A DNA stretch of 64,000 nucleotides from JBGSPQ01 sp964346765 (GTDB taxonomy: Bacteria; Patescibacteriota; Gracilibacteria; UBA1369). The stretch's first letter is position 1. Each line of letters starts with the position of its first letter. The stretch lies in NCBI GenBank assembly GCA_964346765.1, contig CAYFWB010000001.1:231412-295411 (forward strand), in the 5' to 3' direction. The translations under genes and the position numbers were made by a program. Below are positions 27,548-36,854 of the stretch, piece by piece. The notes under the pieces are model-generated. The model had not been told where the DNA came from. It saw only the letters and a list, made by a program, of their open reading frames with translations, and did not search any database.

Positions 27548-28618
27548 TTACGCGTTTAGTGCTTTTTGTCGCAAATGATGATCCATCAAGGTTATTGCGA
27601 TCATGCTTTCGGCTACCGGTATCAGGCGAGGAATTATGCAGGAGTCGTGGCGTCCTTCTACTTTGATTGATGTTTTTTTACCCTTGTTGGTAACGGTTTT
27701 TTGTGGCTTCAAGATGCTTGAAGCGGGTTTTACCGCTACTCTGATAATGATATCTGTTCCAATTGAAATACCTCCGAAAATGCCCCCTGCGTTATTTGTA
27801 GCGGTAACGATTTTAGATTTTTTTTTAATAAATTTGTCATTATTCCGGGATCCTTTTAATGATGCCGCCTCAAAACCTTTTCCGAACTCTACTCCTTTTA
27901 CGGTGCCTATGGAAAATAAGGCTTTGGCAAGATTTGCTTGGAGTTTGTCAAAGACGGGTTCTCCCAGGCCAGTCGGCACATTTTTAATAATAAATTCAGC
28001 TATTCCGCCGCATGAATCCCCCTGATTTTTTAGTTCCAATATATACTTTTCCATTTTTTTCGCGGAAACGGGATCGGCACAGCGCAGGTTGTTTTTTTCT
28101 ATGTGCTTTTCTTCAAAACGCGCGGCTTTAATTTCACCAACCTGTTTGGTGTGACCGATTATTTTGGTTTTGAATGTATTTTTAAGATACTTTTTTGCTA
28201 TTGCGCCCGCCATCACCCGGGCGGCCGTTTCACGCCCCGAAGAGCGTCCGCCGCCTCTGTAGTCTCTGAATCCATATTTAAGGTCAAATGAAAGATCGGC
28301 GTGACCGGGTCTGTAAATGTTTTTGACTGCTGAATAATCCTTAGATCTTTGATCTTTATTTCTAATCATCAGTGAAATCGGAGTTCCGCTTGTTTTTTCT
28401 TCAAAAATTCCGGAAAGAATCTCTACGTGGTCTTGTTCTTTTCTGGAAGAGCCGACGGCATTTTGTCCGGGCCGGCGTTTGTTTAATTCTTTTTGGATAT
28501 CTTTTACACTTATTGGAAATCCGGGCGGGCATCCGTCAATTACCACTCCCAGAGCAGGCCCGTGGGATTCACCCCAGGTCGTTATCTGCAAAAGTGTGCC
28601 AAACGTGTTACCCGGCAT
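27548..28618 (-). CDS. aroC: chorismate synthase
   Basis: Last step of the shikimate pathway, EPSP to chorismate, needing reduced FMN. The 356 residues carry the three family signatures: GESHGPALGVVIDGCPPG, the central FRDYRGGGRSSGRETAARV and, near the end, VEGRHDSCIIPRLIPVAES. Full length. No other shikimate gene is present in the window, so the pathway, if complete, is scattered. It lies 29 bp after rpmE. Confidence 0.96.
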   Translation of the reverse strand: MPGNTFGTLLQITTWGESHGPALGVVIDGCPPGFPISVKDIQKELNKRRPGQNAVGSSRKEQDHVEILSGIFEEKTSGTPISLMIRNKDQRSKDYSAVKNIYRPGHADLSFDLKYGFRDYRGGGRSSGRETAARVMAGAIAKKYLKNTFKTKIIGHTKQVGEIKAARFEEKHIEKNNLRCADPVSAKKMEKYILELKNQGDSCGGIAEFIIKNVPTGLGEPVFDKLQANLAKALFSIGTVKGVEFGKGFEAASLKGSRNNDKFIKKKSKIVTATNNAGGIFGGISIGTDIIIRVAVKPASSILKPQKTVTNKGKKTSIKVEGRHDSCIIPRLIPVAESMIAITLMDHHLRQKALNA

Positions 28619-28647
28619 TAAGATAACTGTTAATATTTATTTAGGTA

Positions 28648-28995
28648 TTACGCTGCTTTTTTCTTTGGAGTGGCTTGCTTTTTTTCCGTTTTTTCAACTT
28701 TTTTGTTGTTATCATTTTCGGTTTCTATGTTTTCTTCCAGCACTTCATCAAGTTCTTCGTCTAATTTGTTGACTTTTTTTTCTTGCATTTTTTGGGCTTT
28801 TTTTACTTTTTCCATGAACTTATCGACTCTACCCGCGGTATCCACAAGTTTCTGCTGGCCCGTATAAAACGGATGACAGGCGGAGCAAATTTCTGTCTTG
28901 ATTTCCGGGAGTGTTGAGCCTGTTATAAATACGTTGCCGCAAGAACAGGTTACTTTGATGTTTTCGTAATATTTTGGATGAATATTGGTTTTCAT
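28648..28995 (-). CDS. rpmE: ribosomal protein bL31 with long charged extension
   Basis: The first 65 residues are bL31: MKTNIHPKYYENIKVTCSCG with the zinc-type CxC and later CSACHPFYTGQQKLVDTAGRV and VDKF. The usual protein is 65-70 residues; here it continues for a further 45 residues of alternating Lys and Glu blocks ending KKQATPKKKAA. Such a tail is likely disordered or helical and may touch rRNA. Own promoter at 29035-29063. Confidence 0.95.
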   Translation of the reverse strand: MKTNIHPKYYENIKVTCSCGNVFITGSTLPEIKTEICSACHPFYTGQQKLVDTAGRVDKFMEKVKKAQKMQEKKVNKLDEELDEVLEENIETENDNNKKVEKTEKKQATPKKKAA

Positions 28996-29034
28996 TGGTA
29001 TTATTTATGCTTAATTGATTTTTAATGCTCGGGC

Positions 29035-29063
29035 ACTATAATGTAATAGGTGTGGTTAGGCAA
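29035..29063 (-). promoter_or_regulatory. sigma70-type promoter for rpmE
   Basis: On the minus strand, TTGCCT (29058-29063), a 17-bp spacer and TATAGT (29035-29040), about 35 bp upstream of the rpmE ATG at 28995. Confidence 0.65.
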
Positions 29064-29069
29064 GGGGAT

Positions 29070-31649
29070 TTAAGCCTCAATCAAGGTTTCTTGATTGGAG
29101 TCGCTTTTTTTATTTTTATCTGTAGTCGATTCTTCGGGATTTTCGATTTCGGGGATTAACGAGCATGTGGCGACATGGTCGCTGTTGTTCATTCTCATTA
29201 AGTAAACGCCTTGAGTGGCTCTGCCCTGGGAAGGTATGTCTTCAACACGCATTCTGAGTGTCTGGCCATGTTTGGATATAAGGATCAGATCACCTTTTGT
29301 TGTATCGTCAATTACTGAAGCACTTACGATTTTACCGGTTTTTGCTGTTACATTGGCGGTTTTTACTCCGCTTCCTCCTCTTGCCTGCATGCGGTAATTA
29401 GTTGTTTTGGTGCATTTCCCAAGACCGTTTTCCATTATTACAAGTAGTTCCGTTTTTTTTTCGTTGGTGATGATATCCATGTCCACGACTTTATCGTCAT
29501 CTTTTAGTCTGATGCCGCGCACTCCCATAGAGGCTCTGCCGGTCGGGCTGATATCTTTTTCTTCAAAACGGATGGATTTGCCGTTTTTGGTTATGATCAT
29601 AATTTGATTGCCTTTGTTACAGAGTCTGCTCCATCTTAGGTAATCTCCATTACGTAGTTTGATGGCGATCAGGCCGCTTTTTCTGATGTTTTTGAAGTCT
29701 TCAAGAGGTGTCTTCTTGATGGTACCTTTTAGCGTCGCCATAACAAGAAATTCTCCTTTTTGTTCGTCTTTACTGGTAAGTATGGCGGTCACCTGTTCTT
29801 CTTTTTGAAGTTGCAGAAGATTCACAACCGCCATACCTTTGGCGGTGCGTGAACCGACCGGAATTTCGTATACCGGCAGGCGGAATACTCTTCCGTAATT
29901 GGTAAAGAAAAGGATGCTGTCATGGGTCATGGCTTCTCTTATGGAAACAATTTCGTCTTGTTCTTTTGTGGTGACACCGATGATGCCTTTGCCGCCCCTG
30001 TGTTGGGCGCGAAAGGTGCTTGGCGGTAGTCTCTTAATGTAGTTTTCTTTGGTCAACATTACGATTGCCGGTTCATTCGGAATTGTGTCTTTTTGGCTGA
30101 TTTTATTGAGTGCTTCCGGTCTTACTTCTGTTTTTCTTTCGTCTGCGTAGCGTTTTTTTACGTCTTTTAGTTCTTTTTCAATTATATCCAATATTTTTTG
30201 CGGGTCTTTTAAAATGGCTTCCAATTCTTTGATCAAAGCCAGTTTTTCGGCGAGTTCGTTTTCTATTTTTTTTCTTTCCAGACCGGCCAGTGTTTGCAGT
30301 CTCATTTCTAAAATCGCTTTGGCCTGAATGTCCGTGAGCATGAATTTGGAGACAAGCTGTTTGTGAGCTTCTTCTTTGTCCGCGGATGATCTAATAGTAC
30401 TTATTACTTCATCGATGTTGTCCAAGGCGACTTTTAATCCTTCCAGAATGTGAGCTCTTTCTCTGGCGATTCTTAGTTCGTATTTTGTTCTGTTGGTAAC
30501 AACGATTTGTCTGTGTTCAATGAAATATGACAGTATTTGTTTTAGATCCAGCAGTTTTGGTTGTAATCCTTCAACAAGCGCGATCATGTTATAGTTAAAG
30601 CTTTGTTGCATAGGTGTCAGTTTGTAGAGCTGGTTCAAAATCTTTTTGGGATATGCGTCTTTCTTTAGTTCGATTACGACGCGGATGCCTTCTCTGTTTG
30701 ATTCATCGCGCACGTCACTGATTCCCAAAATTTTCTTGTCTCTGACCAGGTCGGCGATTTTTGTGACTAAATTGGCTTTATTAACCTGATAAGGGATTTC
30801 CGTAATGATAATCACAAATCTTCCTCCCTTTTTTTCTGTTATTTCGGCGCGGGCTCTCATTATGACACTGCCGCGACCTGTCGTGTAAGCCGTTTTTACT
30901 GCTTCTTGATCGTAAATAATGCCTTGTGTCGGGAAGTCCGGACCTTTGATATATTTTAAGAGGTTTTCTACTGTTGTATCGGGATTTTTGATCAGATGTT
31001 GAAGCGCGTTTACCACCTCTCCAAGGTTGTGTGGAGGGATTGAAGTCGCCATTCCAACGGCGATTCCCGTACTGCCGTTAAGCATCAGTTGCGGAACTTT
31101 GGCGGGCAGTACTTGGGGTTCTTTGAATCTTCCATCATAGTTTTCAATCCATGGTACTGTCTCTTTTTCTATGTCAGCCATCATTTCATCCGTTACTTTG
31201 TCCATTTTGGCTTCCGTATAACGCATGGCGGCGGGGTTGTCGCCATCAATCGAACCAAAGTTACCTTGGCCTTTAACTAGTGTGTATCTTAGAGCAAAAT
31301 CTTGTGCCATACGCACCATTGCTTGATAAACGGGGGAGTCACCGTGCGGATGGTATTTACCAAGTACTTCACCAACAACATATGCCGATTTGCGGAATGA
31401 TGATCCGTGACTTAAGCCCAGGTCATGCATCGCGTAAAGGATTCTTCTTTGCACCGGTTTTAAGCCGTCTCGTACGTCCGGCAAAGCACGTGAAACAATT
31501 ACGCTCATGGCGTAATCCAGATAGGCGTTTTGCATTGCTTGTGAAATGCTATGTTGTCGATATTCAGAAAACATTTGCAGTTCTGTTGTAATTTGTTCTT
31601 CGTTGTTATTTTCTTCCGGTGTGGTGTTTGAGTCTTTTTCTTCCGCCAT
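29070..31649 (-). CDS. gyrA: DNA gyrase subunit A
   Basis: Breakage-reunion subunit of gyrase. The 859 residues contain SVIVSRALPDVRDGLKPVQR, the catalytic Tyr144 in AMRYTEAKM, a helical tower, a leucine-rich coiled region and the C-terminal beta-pinwheel with repeated GRxxxGVR-like blades (GRASMGVRGIRL is the gyrase-specific GyrA-box-like element). In the quinolone-pocket helix the residues are GDSPVYQAM, so the position equivalent to E. coli Asp87 is Gln and Ala84 is Pro. An acidic C-terminal tail follows. gyrB lies at 39398, not adjacent. Confidence 0.97.
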   Translation of the reverse strand: MAEEKDSNTTPEENNNEEQITTELQMFSEYRQHSISQAMQNAYLDYAMSVIVSRALPDVRDGLKPVQRRILYAMHDLGLSHGSSFRKSAYVVGEVLGKYHPHGDSPVYQAMVRMAQDFALRYTLVKGQGNFGSIDGDNPAAMRYTEAKMDKVTDEMMADIEKETVPWIENYDGRFKEPQVLPAKVPQLMLNGSTGIAVGMATSIPPHNLGEVVNALQHLIKNPDTTVENLLKYIKGPDFPTQGIIYDQEAVKTAYTTGRGSVIMRARAEITEKKGGRFVIIITEIPYQVNKANLVTKIADLVRDKKILGISDVRDESNREGIRVVIELKKDAYPKKILNQLYKLTPMQQSFNYNMIALVEGLQPKLLDLKQILSYFIEHRQIVVTNRTKYELRIARERAHILEGLKVALDNIDEVISTIRSSADKEEAHKQLVSKFMLTDIQAKAILEMRLQTLAGLERKKIENELAEKLALIKELEAILKDPQKILDIIEKELKDVKKRYADERKTEVRPEALNKISQKDTIPNEPAIVMLTKENYIKRLPPSTFRAQHRGGKGIIGVTTKEQDEIVSIREAMTHDSILFFTNYGRVFRLPVYEIPVGSRTAKGMAVVNLLQLQKEEQVTAILTSKDEQKGEFLVMATLKGTIKKTPLEDFKNIRKSGLIAIKLRNGDYLRWSRLCNKGNQIMIITKNGKSIRFEEKDISPTGRASMGVRGIRLKDDDKVVDMDIITNEKKTELLVIMENGLGKCTKTTNYRMQARGGSGVKTANVTAKTGKIVSASVIDDTTKGDLILISKHGQTLRMRVEDIPSQGRATQGVYLMRMNNSDHVATCSLIPEIENPEESTTDKNKKSDSNQETLIEA

Positions 31650-31748
31650 GTCTTTTGGCTTTAAGTATATACAGATTGATAGGTCGGCGGATACTCTAGC
31701 ACAATTTTTAAGAAAAAACAGCTCTAATTCCCAAGTTGAGTTGATTCC

Positions 31749-31777
31749 TTGAAGAAAAGCTTATTTTTTGGTATACT
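31749..31777 (+). promoter_or_regulatory. sigma70-type promoter for the VirB4-like gene
   Basis: TTGAAG (31749-31754), 17-bp spacer, TATACT (31772-31777), with the ATG at 31811 about 33 bases further. It lies in the divergent gap between gyrA and this gene. Confidence 0.7.
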
Positions 31778-31810
31778 ATTAAGAAAAATTGAATCCGAAA
31801 AAAAGCAAGT

Positions 31811-34800
31811 ATGGCGGATGATCAAAAGCAAAATCAGACTTCTGTAAATGTTCCGGCGGTTCAGGATAATGATGCTCCGGCACCGGATTGGCTTAAGAAC
31901 ACTAAAGATCTTGCTATTCATGAAGAAAATAAAAAAGTGTCCAATCAAAATGGAGCTCATGTTGCGCAAAGTGAATCCCGGCCTTTGCAGGAGAAAACGA
32001 AGTTTTCAAATCAAGTTCAACCAATGATCGAGCAAAAAGAAGAAAAGAAGAGTGTTGAAGATTTGACAAAAAAAGAATTGCCGGCTTGGTTGCAGGTAGC
32101 TCAAGGGCAGTCGGCCAAGGCGGGTGAAACGGCGCTGCCTAAAGACGGCGGATCGGAAGATAAAACACAAAATCAGAAAGTTGAACAGGCGGCGGTCAAA
32201 AGTTTTTCCGGTACAGCCGCCCAGACTAATCAAACAGGTGTGCAGTCTGTTTCGCAAAGGGGAGACACGGCATTTTCAGAGGCTGTGCAAACTAAAGCTA
32301 AAGCTGGGGTTGAAGATAAAGCTGTTGATCAACAGTCCAAATCTGTGCCGGTTAAAACGGCGGGTGATATTTCAGCGGTCAATCAACAAAAAGCGGTTGC
32401 CGCGCCATCGGGTTTGCTTGAAACCGCTTCCAATGGTAATCCGAAACAGTCTATGATCCAGACGGCTCCTGCGGAAAATGTTGTTGAGCCGGTTGAGAGC
32501 AAGCAGTCTGTTCCGGCAAAAAAACAACCAAAGGTTTCAGAGTCTCAGCAAAAAAACAAAAAAAAAGAAAAAAAGGAGGAAGTAGCTAAGAAGAAAAAGG
32601 ATCTTTTTGAATCAGCTAAAAAAATTTTTGTAAAATCAGCGGAAAATGCTAAGGCGGCGGTTGAAGAAGGCAGAACGGCAGGTGTTCCTGAAAAGAAAAG
32701 TAAGAAAGAGGCCGTTCGGGTTACTCCAGTTGATAAAGGTAAGAAAGGATCTAAAAAAAAGGACGCGGAAGTGACGGCCGAGGAAAAACAAAAATTGATT
32801 GAGGCTGAAAAAATATTTCAGGAGGGTTTGACTACAATCCGGGATTTGATTGCTCCTTCTTCCATGGAGATCAGATACGATTCGTTGAGAATAGAAGGAA
32901 TGTACGCGCAGAGTTTTTATGTTTATACATACCCTAGGTACCTAAATACGAACTGGCTCAGTCCGATTGTGAATTTTGACGTGACCATGGATATAGCGCA
33001 GTTTATATATCCTATTGATTCAAGCGAAATAATGAAAGTGTTGAAGAAAAAAGTTACTCAGATGCAATCGTCGGTCAGAATGAGACAACAGAAGGGGATG
33101 GTTAGTGATCCGGCACTGGAAACCGCTTTGCAGGACGCGGAAGAATTGCGAGTGCAGATCCAAAGAGGACAGGAGAAGTTTTTTCAGTTTGGTTTGTATT
33201 TCACAATCTATACCTCTGAAGAAAAAAAAATCGACAAGGTCGCGAAGCATTTGGAAAGTTTGCTCGGGGGTAAATTGATTTTAACAAAAAAGGCGGAGCT
33301 TCAGATGGAGCATGCTTTTAATTCAACTCTGCCATTGTGTCTGGACGAGCTGGAAATTCGTTCAAATATGAATACTTCCCCTTTGTCGAGTACTTTTCCT
33401 TTTAGCTCTTCGGATCTTACTTCGGATGAAGGAATTTTGTACGGACTTAACAGGCATAATGACAGTCTGATAATTTTTGATAGATTTTCACTTGAAAATG
33501 CCAATTCGGTTGTGTTCGCGAAATCCGGTGCGGGAAAGTCTTATGCTGTAAAACTTGAAATTTTAAGATCGATGATGACGGGTTCTGATGTGATTGTGAT
33601 TGATCCGGAAAATGAATATGAAGCATTAAGTCAAACGGTTGGAGGTTCTTATTTAAGAGTTTCTTTGACTTCGGAGAGGCGTATTAATCCTTTTGATTTG
33701 CCGCAACCTCTTGAAGGCGAAGAGGAAATGCCCGGAGATGTTTTAAGGTCCAATATTATCAATTTAAACGGTCTTCTAAAAATTATGTTGGGCGGGATTA
33801 CTCCCGAAGAGGAGGCGATTTTGGATAAAGCTTTGAATGATGTTTACGCGTTGAAGGGAATAACTATGAAAGTGGTGGATCCAAGCAGTATACCGCCGCC
33901 CACGATGGAAGATCTTCAACAAATTTTATCAACTATGGAGGGAGCTACCAGTATGGCTCAGAGACTTGAAAAGTTTACCAGCGGTACCTATTCCGGGATT
34001 TTTAACAAGCCGACAAATATTGATTTGCAGAGTGGGTTGATGGTTTTCAGTATTAGGGATTTGGAGGACGCATTGAGGCCTATCGCCATGTATATTATTT
34101 TGAATTATATATGGAGCAGAGTGAGGTCGAAATTAAAAAGGAGGTTGCTTGTGATCGATGAGGCTTGGACTATGATGCAGTATGAAGATTCGGCCAAGTT
34201 TTTGTTTGGACTTGTAAAAAGGTCCAGAAAGTATTTTTTAGGTATTACTACAATAACACAGGATGTTGAGGATTTTATTAAGAGTCCTTATGGAAAGCCC
34301 GTTGTAACTAACTCGTCGACGCAGCTTTTATTGAAGCAGGCGCCCGCCGCAATTGATATTTTGGCGAAGATATTTAATTTAACCGAAGGAGAAAAATATA
34401 TGCTTTTAAACAGCGGTGTTGGACAGGGATTGTTTTTTGCGGGGTTAAAACATGTGGCGATACAGATAATTGCTTCATATACGGAAGACAAGATCGTTAC
34501 CACTAATCCCGAGGAAATATTAAGAAGTAGGGAGATTATGGAACAGTATGAGTCATCTTCTTTTTCTAATCAGCAGTCAGTAAATAATGGGTCTTCCACT
34601 GATAATTCTACACAACCTGCGGCCTCTGAACAGCAGGTTACACAACAGCCTGATACTCTACAGCAGGGGGAGGCGGCAGGAGGTGTGAAGCAATCAGTTC
34701 AAGAGGGAACAGAGCAGACGGCCGCGCCGGTCTCGGCAGGGACTCAAAGTGCGGATCAAACTAAAAATGCGACATATCCTGTTGAAACGCCCGTGCAACA

Positions 34801-34909
34801 AACCGGCGCGGCCCAGCCAGATCAACAGCCGACAACGAATTCGCAGGTGATGCCCGGTGAAATTCCTTCATCCGGGGAAGAAATTAAGTATGAACCTCCA
34901 CATGAATAG
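31811..34909 (+). CDS. VirB4/TraC-like conjugation-type ATPase with long extensions
   Basis: A 1032-residue P-loop ATPase of the VirB4/HerA class. Residues 1-320 are low-complexity, rich in Gln, Lys, Ala, Ser and Pro, with a strongly basic Lys-Glu patch around 240-300. An N-terminal VirB4-like domain follows (TIRDLIAPSSMEIRYDSLRI). Walker A is FAKSGAGKSYAVKLE near residue 570 and Walker B RLLVIDEAWTMM near 780, followed by TITQDVEDF and the STQLLLKQ motif. The last 110 residues are a Gln/Thr/Pro-rich tail. VirB4 ATPases power type IV secretion or pili; none of the other usual components is encoded here, so a stand-alone envelope or DNA-transfer role is open. No signal peptide or membrane segment is seen. 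Confidence 0.88.
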   Translation: MADDQKQNQTSVNVPAVQDNDAPAPDWLKNTKDLAIHEENKKVSNQNGAHVAQSESRPLQEKTKFSNQVQPMIEQKEEKKSVEDLTKKELPAWLQVAQGQSAKAGETALPKDGGSEDKTQNQKVEQAAVKSFSGTAAQTNQTGVQSVSQRGDTAFSEAVQTKAKAGVEDKAVDQQSKSVPVKTAGDISAVNQQKAVAAPSGLLETASNGNPKQSMIQTAPAENVVEPVESKQSVPAKKQPKVSESQQKNKKKEKKEEVAKKKKDLFESAKKIFVKSAENAKAAVEEGRTAGVPEKKSKKEAVRVTPVDKGKKGSKKKDAEVTAEEKQKLIEAEKIFQEGLTTIRDLIAPSSMEIRYDSLRIEGMYAQSFYVYTYPRYLNTNWLSPIVNFDVTMDIAQFIYPIDSSEIMKVLKKKVTQMQSSVRMRQQKGMVSDPALETALQDAEELRVQIQRGQEKFFQFGLYFTIYTSEEKKIDKVAKHLESLLGGKLILTKKAELQMEHAFNSTLPLCLDELEIRSNMNTSPLSSTFPFSSSDLTSDEGILYGLNRHNDSLIIFDRFSLENANSVVFAKSGAGKSYAVKLEILRSMMTGSDVIVIDPENEYEALSQTVGGSYLRVSLTSERRINPFDLPQPLEGEEEMPGDVLRSNIINLNGLLKIMLGGITPEEEAILDKALNDVYALKGITMKVVDPSSIPPPTMEDLQQILSTMEGATSMAQRLEKFTSGTYSGIFNKPTNIDLQSGLMVFSIRDLEDALRPIAMYIILNYIWSRVRSKLKRRLLVIDEAWTMMQYEDSAKFLFGLVKRSRKYFLGITTITQDVEDFIKSPYGKPVVTNSSTQLLLKQAPAAIDILAKIFNLTEGEKYMLLNSGVGQGLFFAGLKHVAIQIIASYTEDKIVTTNPEEILRSREIMEQYESSSFSNQQSVNNGSSTDNSTQPAASEQQVTQQPDTLQQGEAAGGVKQSVQEGTEQTAAPVSAGTQSADQTKNATYPVETPVQQTGAAQPDQQPTTNSQVMPGEIPSSGEEIKYEPPHE

Positions 34910-34929
34910 GCAAAAATTGAACGGGTTTT

Positions 34930-36711
34930 TTATATCATCGATTCCAGTTCATCGATCGCTTTTTGAAGTTGTGAATCGGTTTTACCGATGGTATCATCTT
35001 TGGTCGCGACCACTTCAATAGTGGGTTTTATTCCGGAGTGGTCTATATCATTTCCTTCAGGAGTCAACCACTTGGCAATGCTTAGTTTTAAAAGACTGCC
35101 GTCGGTATAGATATTAACTTCCTGCACTGTTCCTTTGCCATAGGTCTGTTCACCAACCAACGTCGCGGATTTTTTTTCTAGCAATGCCGCCGCCACTATT
35201 TCAGCCGCGGAAGCCGTATTTTCGTTTATCAGCACAACTACAGGCATATTTTTTAGAGTTCCGGCTCCGGGTGATTTTTCATTGTAATATTGATCCGCTA
35301 TTTTCAATTTTGCCACGGTTTCGTTTTTTTCGAAAAAGTAGCCCAGAATGTCCAGTGCTGAATCAACATATCCACCCGGATTGTCTCTTAAATCAAGAAT
35401 TAATCCTTTCGGGTCATTGGCCATGGTTTCAGTCAGTATTTTGTCAAATTCTGCGGTTGTGGAGTCGGTGAATTGATAAATCGCTATATATCCGAGGGAA
35501 GATGGTACTTCGGTGGAATTGGCTTCCAATAATACAGTATCAAGAGTTATTTGTTTTCTGTTTATTTCAAATGTGAGTATTTCCCCATCTCTGTCCACTT
35601 TCAGTTCGACACTTGTTCCCGCGGGTCCTTTTATTGCGTCAATCATTTTATCAATTTGGTCGGTTGTGAATGATTTACCGTCTATGCTCATAATCAGATC
35701 ACCGCTCTTTACACCGGCGTTGTCTGCCGGAGAATTGTTAATAACACCGATGATAATAAATTGGTTTTCGTAAGTATCTATCACGGTTCCGATTCCTTCA
35801 TAATTTCCTTCGAGCGTGTTTCTCAATTCGTCAGCCAGTTCAGGCTCCTGGAAAAGGGAGTAAGGGTCATCCAGACTGTCAACCATGCCGCCGATTGCAC
35901 CATAGATGAGCTTATCGTCATTAAGATTTTTTTTGTATAAGTATTGATCGTTGATTTTGTTATAAACGGAAACGAAAATCGGGAATTTTTTATTGTTAAA
36001 GAGGTCACTTTGCTCGTTTTCAACTATAAAGTTAGGTTCGGAAAGATCAATTTCTATGGTCGGCGTTACAGCGTCCGGATTTTTTTCTTTGTACTGAGCT
36101 GTTTTATACAGTAGCTCTGCTATGTCCCCCCTGGTGAGTAAACCGCCGGGGAAAAAAATGGGATTTTTTTCTTCTATGAAGATACCGCTTTTTTCTGCTC
36201 CTTTGACTATTCTGAAGTATTTATAGTCGGGTGAAATGTCGTTAAAAATGGATGTTGTTTCTTCAGTATAGGGAGTGGGAATACCTTCAAGAGGCATCAG
36301 CATTTTTAAAGCTTGGATTCTTTCTAACGGATTTGCCCCCAAAAAGACCGGCCAGTCATGATTAACTTCTATAAGGTTCAGTTCAAGAGCTTTTTTTACA
36401 TAGGGTGCGAACCAGTAGCCGCTGCCAACATCGGTAAAAGGGGTTTCGTAAAATCCCTCCCTTGGTTTATACCCCACATGATTTAACAACATTTTTAGGA
36501 ATTCCGCTTTTGTGGCCAGAGTGTCAGGTTTAAACGATCCGTCGTCGTATCCCTTTATAATGTTGTTTTCATATAAATACATAATCGCTTCATATTGAGG
36601 GTGGTTGATCTCAAGATCCGTAAATTGAGCGTTGGCGGTCGCAGGTATGATGAAGAGCAGAGAAAATCCGAAAATGATCGCGGACACGGTTTTTTGTTTG
36701 ATTGAATGCAT
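34930..36711 (-). CDS. SLH-domain S41 carboxy-terminal processing peptidase
   Basis: A 593-residue exported protease. A signal peptide (about 1-29, ending TANAQ) precedes SLH-type repeats (30-205: YENNIIKGYDDGSFKPDTLA and GIPTPY region) that would tether it to the cell surface. A PDZ domain lies around 290-370 (IIGVINNSPADNAGVKSGDL) and the S41 protease domain around 390-560. The catalytic Ser is in NTASAAEIVAAAL (near 505) and the Lys in TYGKGTVQEV (near 528). It probably trims the C-termini of envelope proteins. It is transcribed divergently from the FecR-like gene, with its own promoter. Confidence 0.93.
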   Translation of the reverse strand: MHSIKQKTVSAIIFGFSLLFIIPATANAQFTDLEINHPQYEAIMYLYENNIIKGYDDGSFKPDTLATKAEFLKMLLNHVGYKPREGFYETPFTDVGSGYWFAPYVKKALELNLIEVNHDWPVFLGANPLERIQALKMLMPLEGIPTPYTEETTSIFNDISPDYKYFRIVKGAEKSGIFIEEKNPIFFPGGLLTRGDIAELLYKTAQYKEKNPDAVTPTIEIDLSEPNFIVENEQSDLFNNKKFPIFVSVYNKINDQYLYKKNLNDDKLIYGAIGGMVDSLDDPYSLFQEPELADELRNTLEGNYEGIGTVIDTYENQFIIIGVINNSPADNAGVKSGDLIMSIDGKSFTTDQIDKMIDAIKGPAGTSVELKVDRDGEILTFEINRKQITLDTVLLEANSTEVPSSLGYIAIYQFTDSTTAEFDKILTETMANDPKGLILDLRDNPGGYVDSALDILGYFFEKNETVAKLKIADQYYNEKSPGAGTLKNMPVVVLINENTASAAEIVAAALLEKKSATLVGEQTYGKGTVQEVNIYTDGSLLKLSIAKWLTPEGNDIDHSGIKPTIEVVATKDDTIGKTDSQLQKAIDELESMI

Positions 36712-36740
36712 GCTTGAGGTGGATATTTAAATTTTAACAG

Positions 36741-36769
36741 AGTATAGGTTATTCACTGTTTAAAAACAA
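36741..36769 (-). promoter_or_regulatory. sigma70-type promoter for the S41 peptidase
   Basis: On the minus strand TTGTTT (36764-36769), 17-bp spacer, TATACT (36741-36746), 30 bp upstream of the ATG at 36711. Confidence 0.6.
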
Positions 36770-36787
36770 CTAAAGGCAATGGATCCG

Positions 36788-36816
36788 TTTACAAAAAGGG
36801 ATAAAACGTCTATAAT
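36788..36816 (+). promoter_or_regulatory. sigma70-type promoter for the FecR-like gene
   Basis: TTTACA (36788-36793), exact 17-bp spacer, TATAAT (36811-36816); ATG follows at 36855. It is back to back with the promoter of the S41 gene. Confidence 0.75.
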
Positions 36817-36854
36817 ATAAAGAATAATTACAATCTTTATTTATAAAGCCAATA

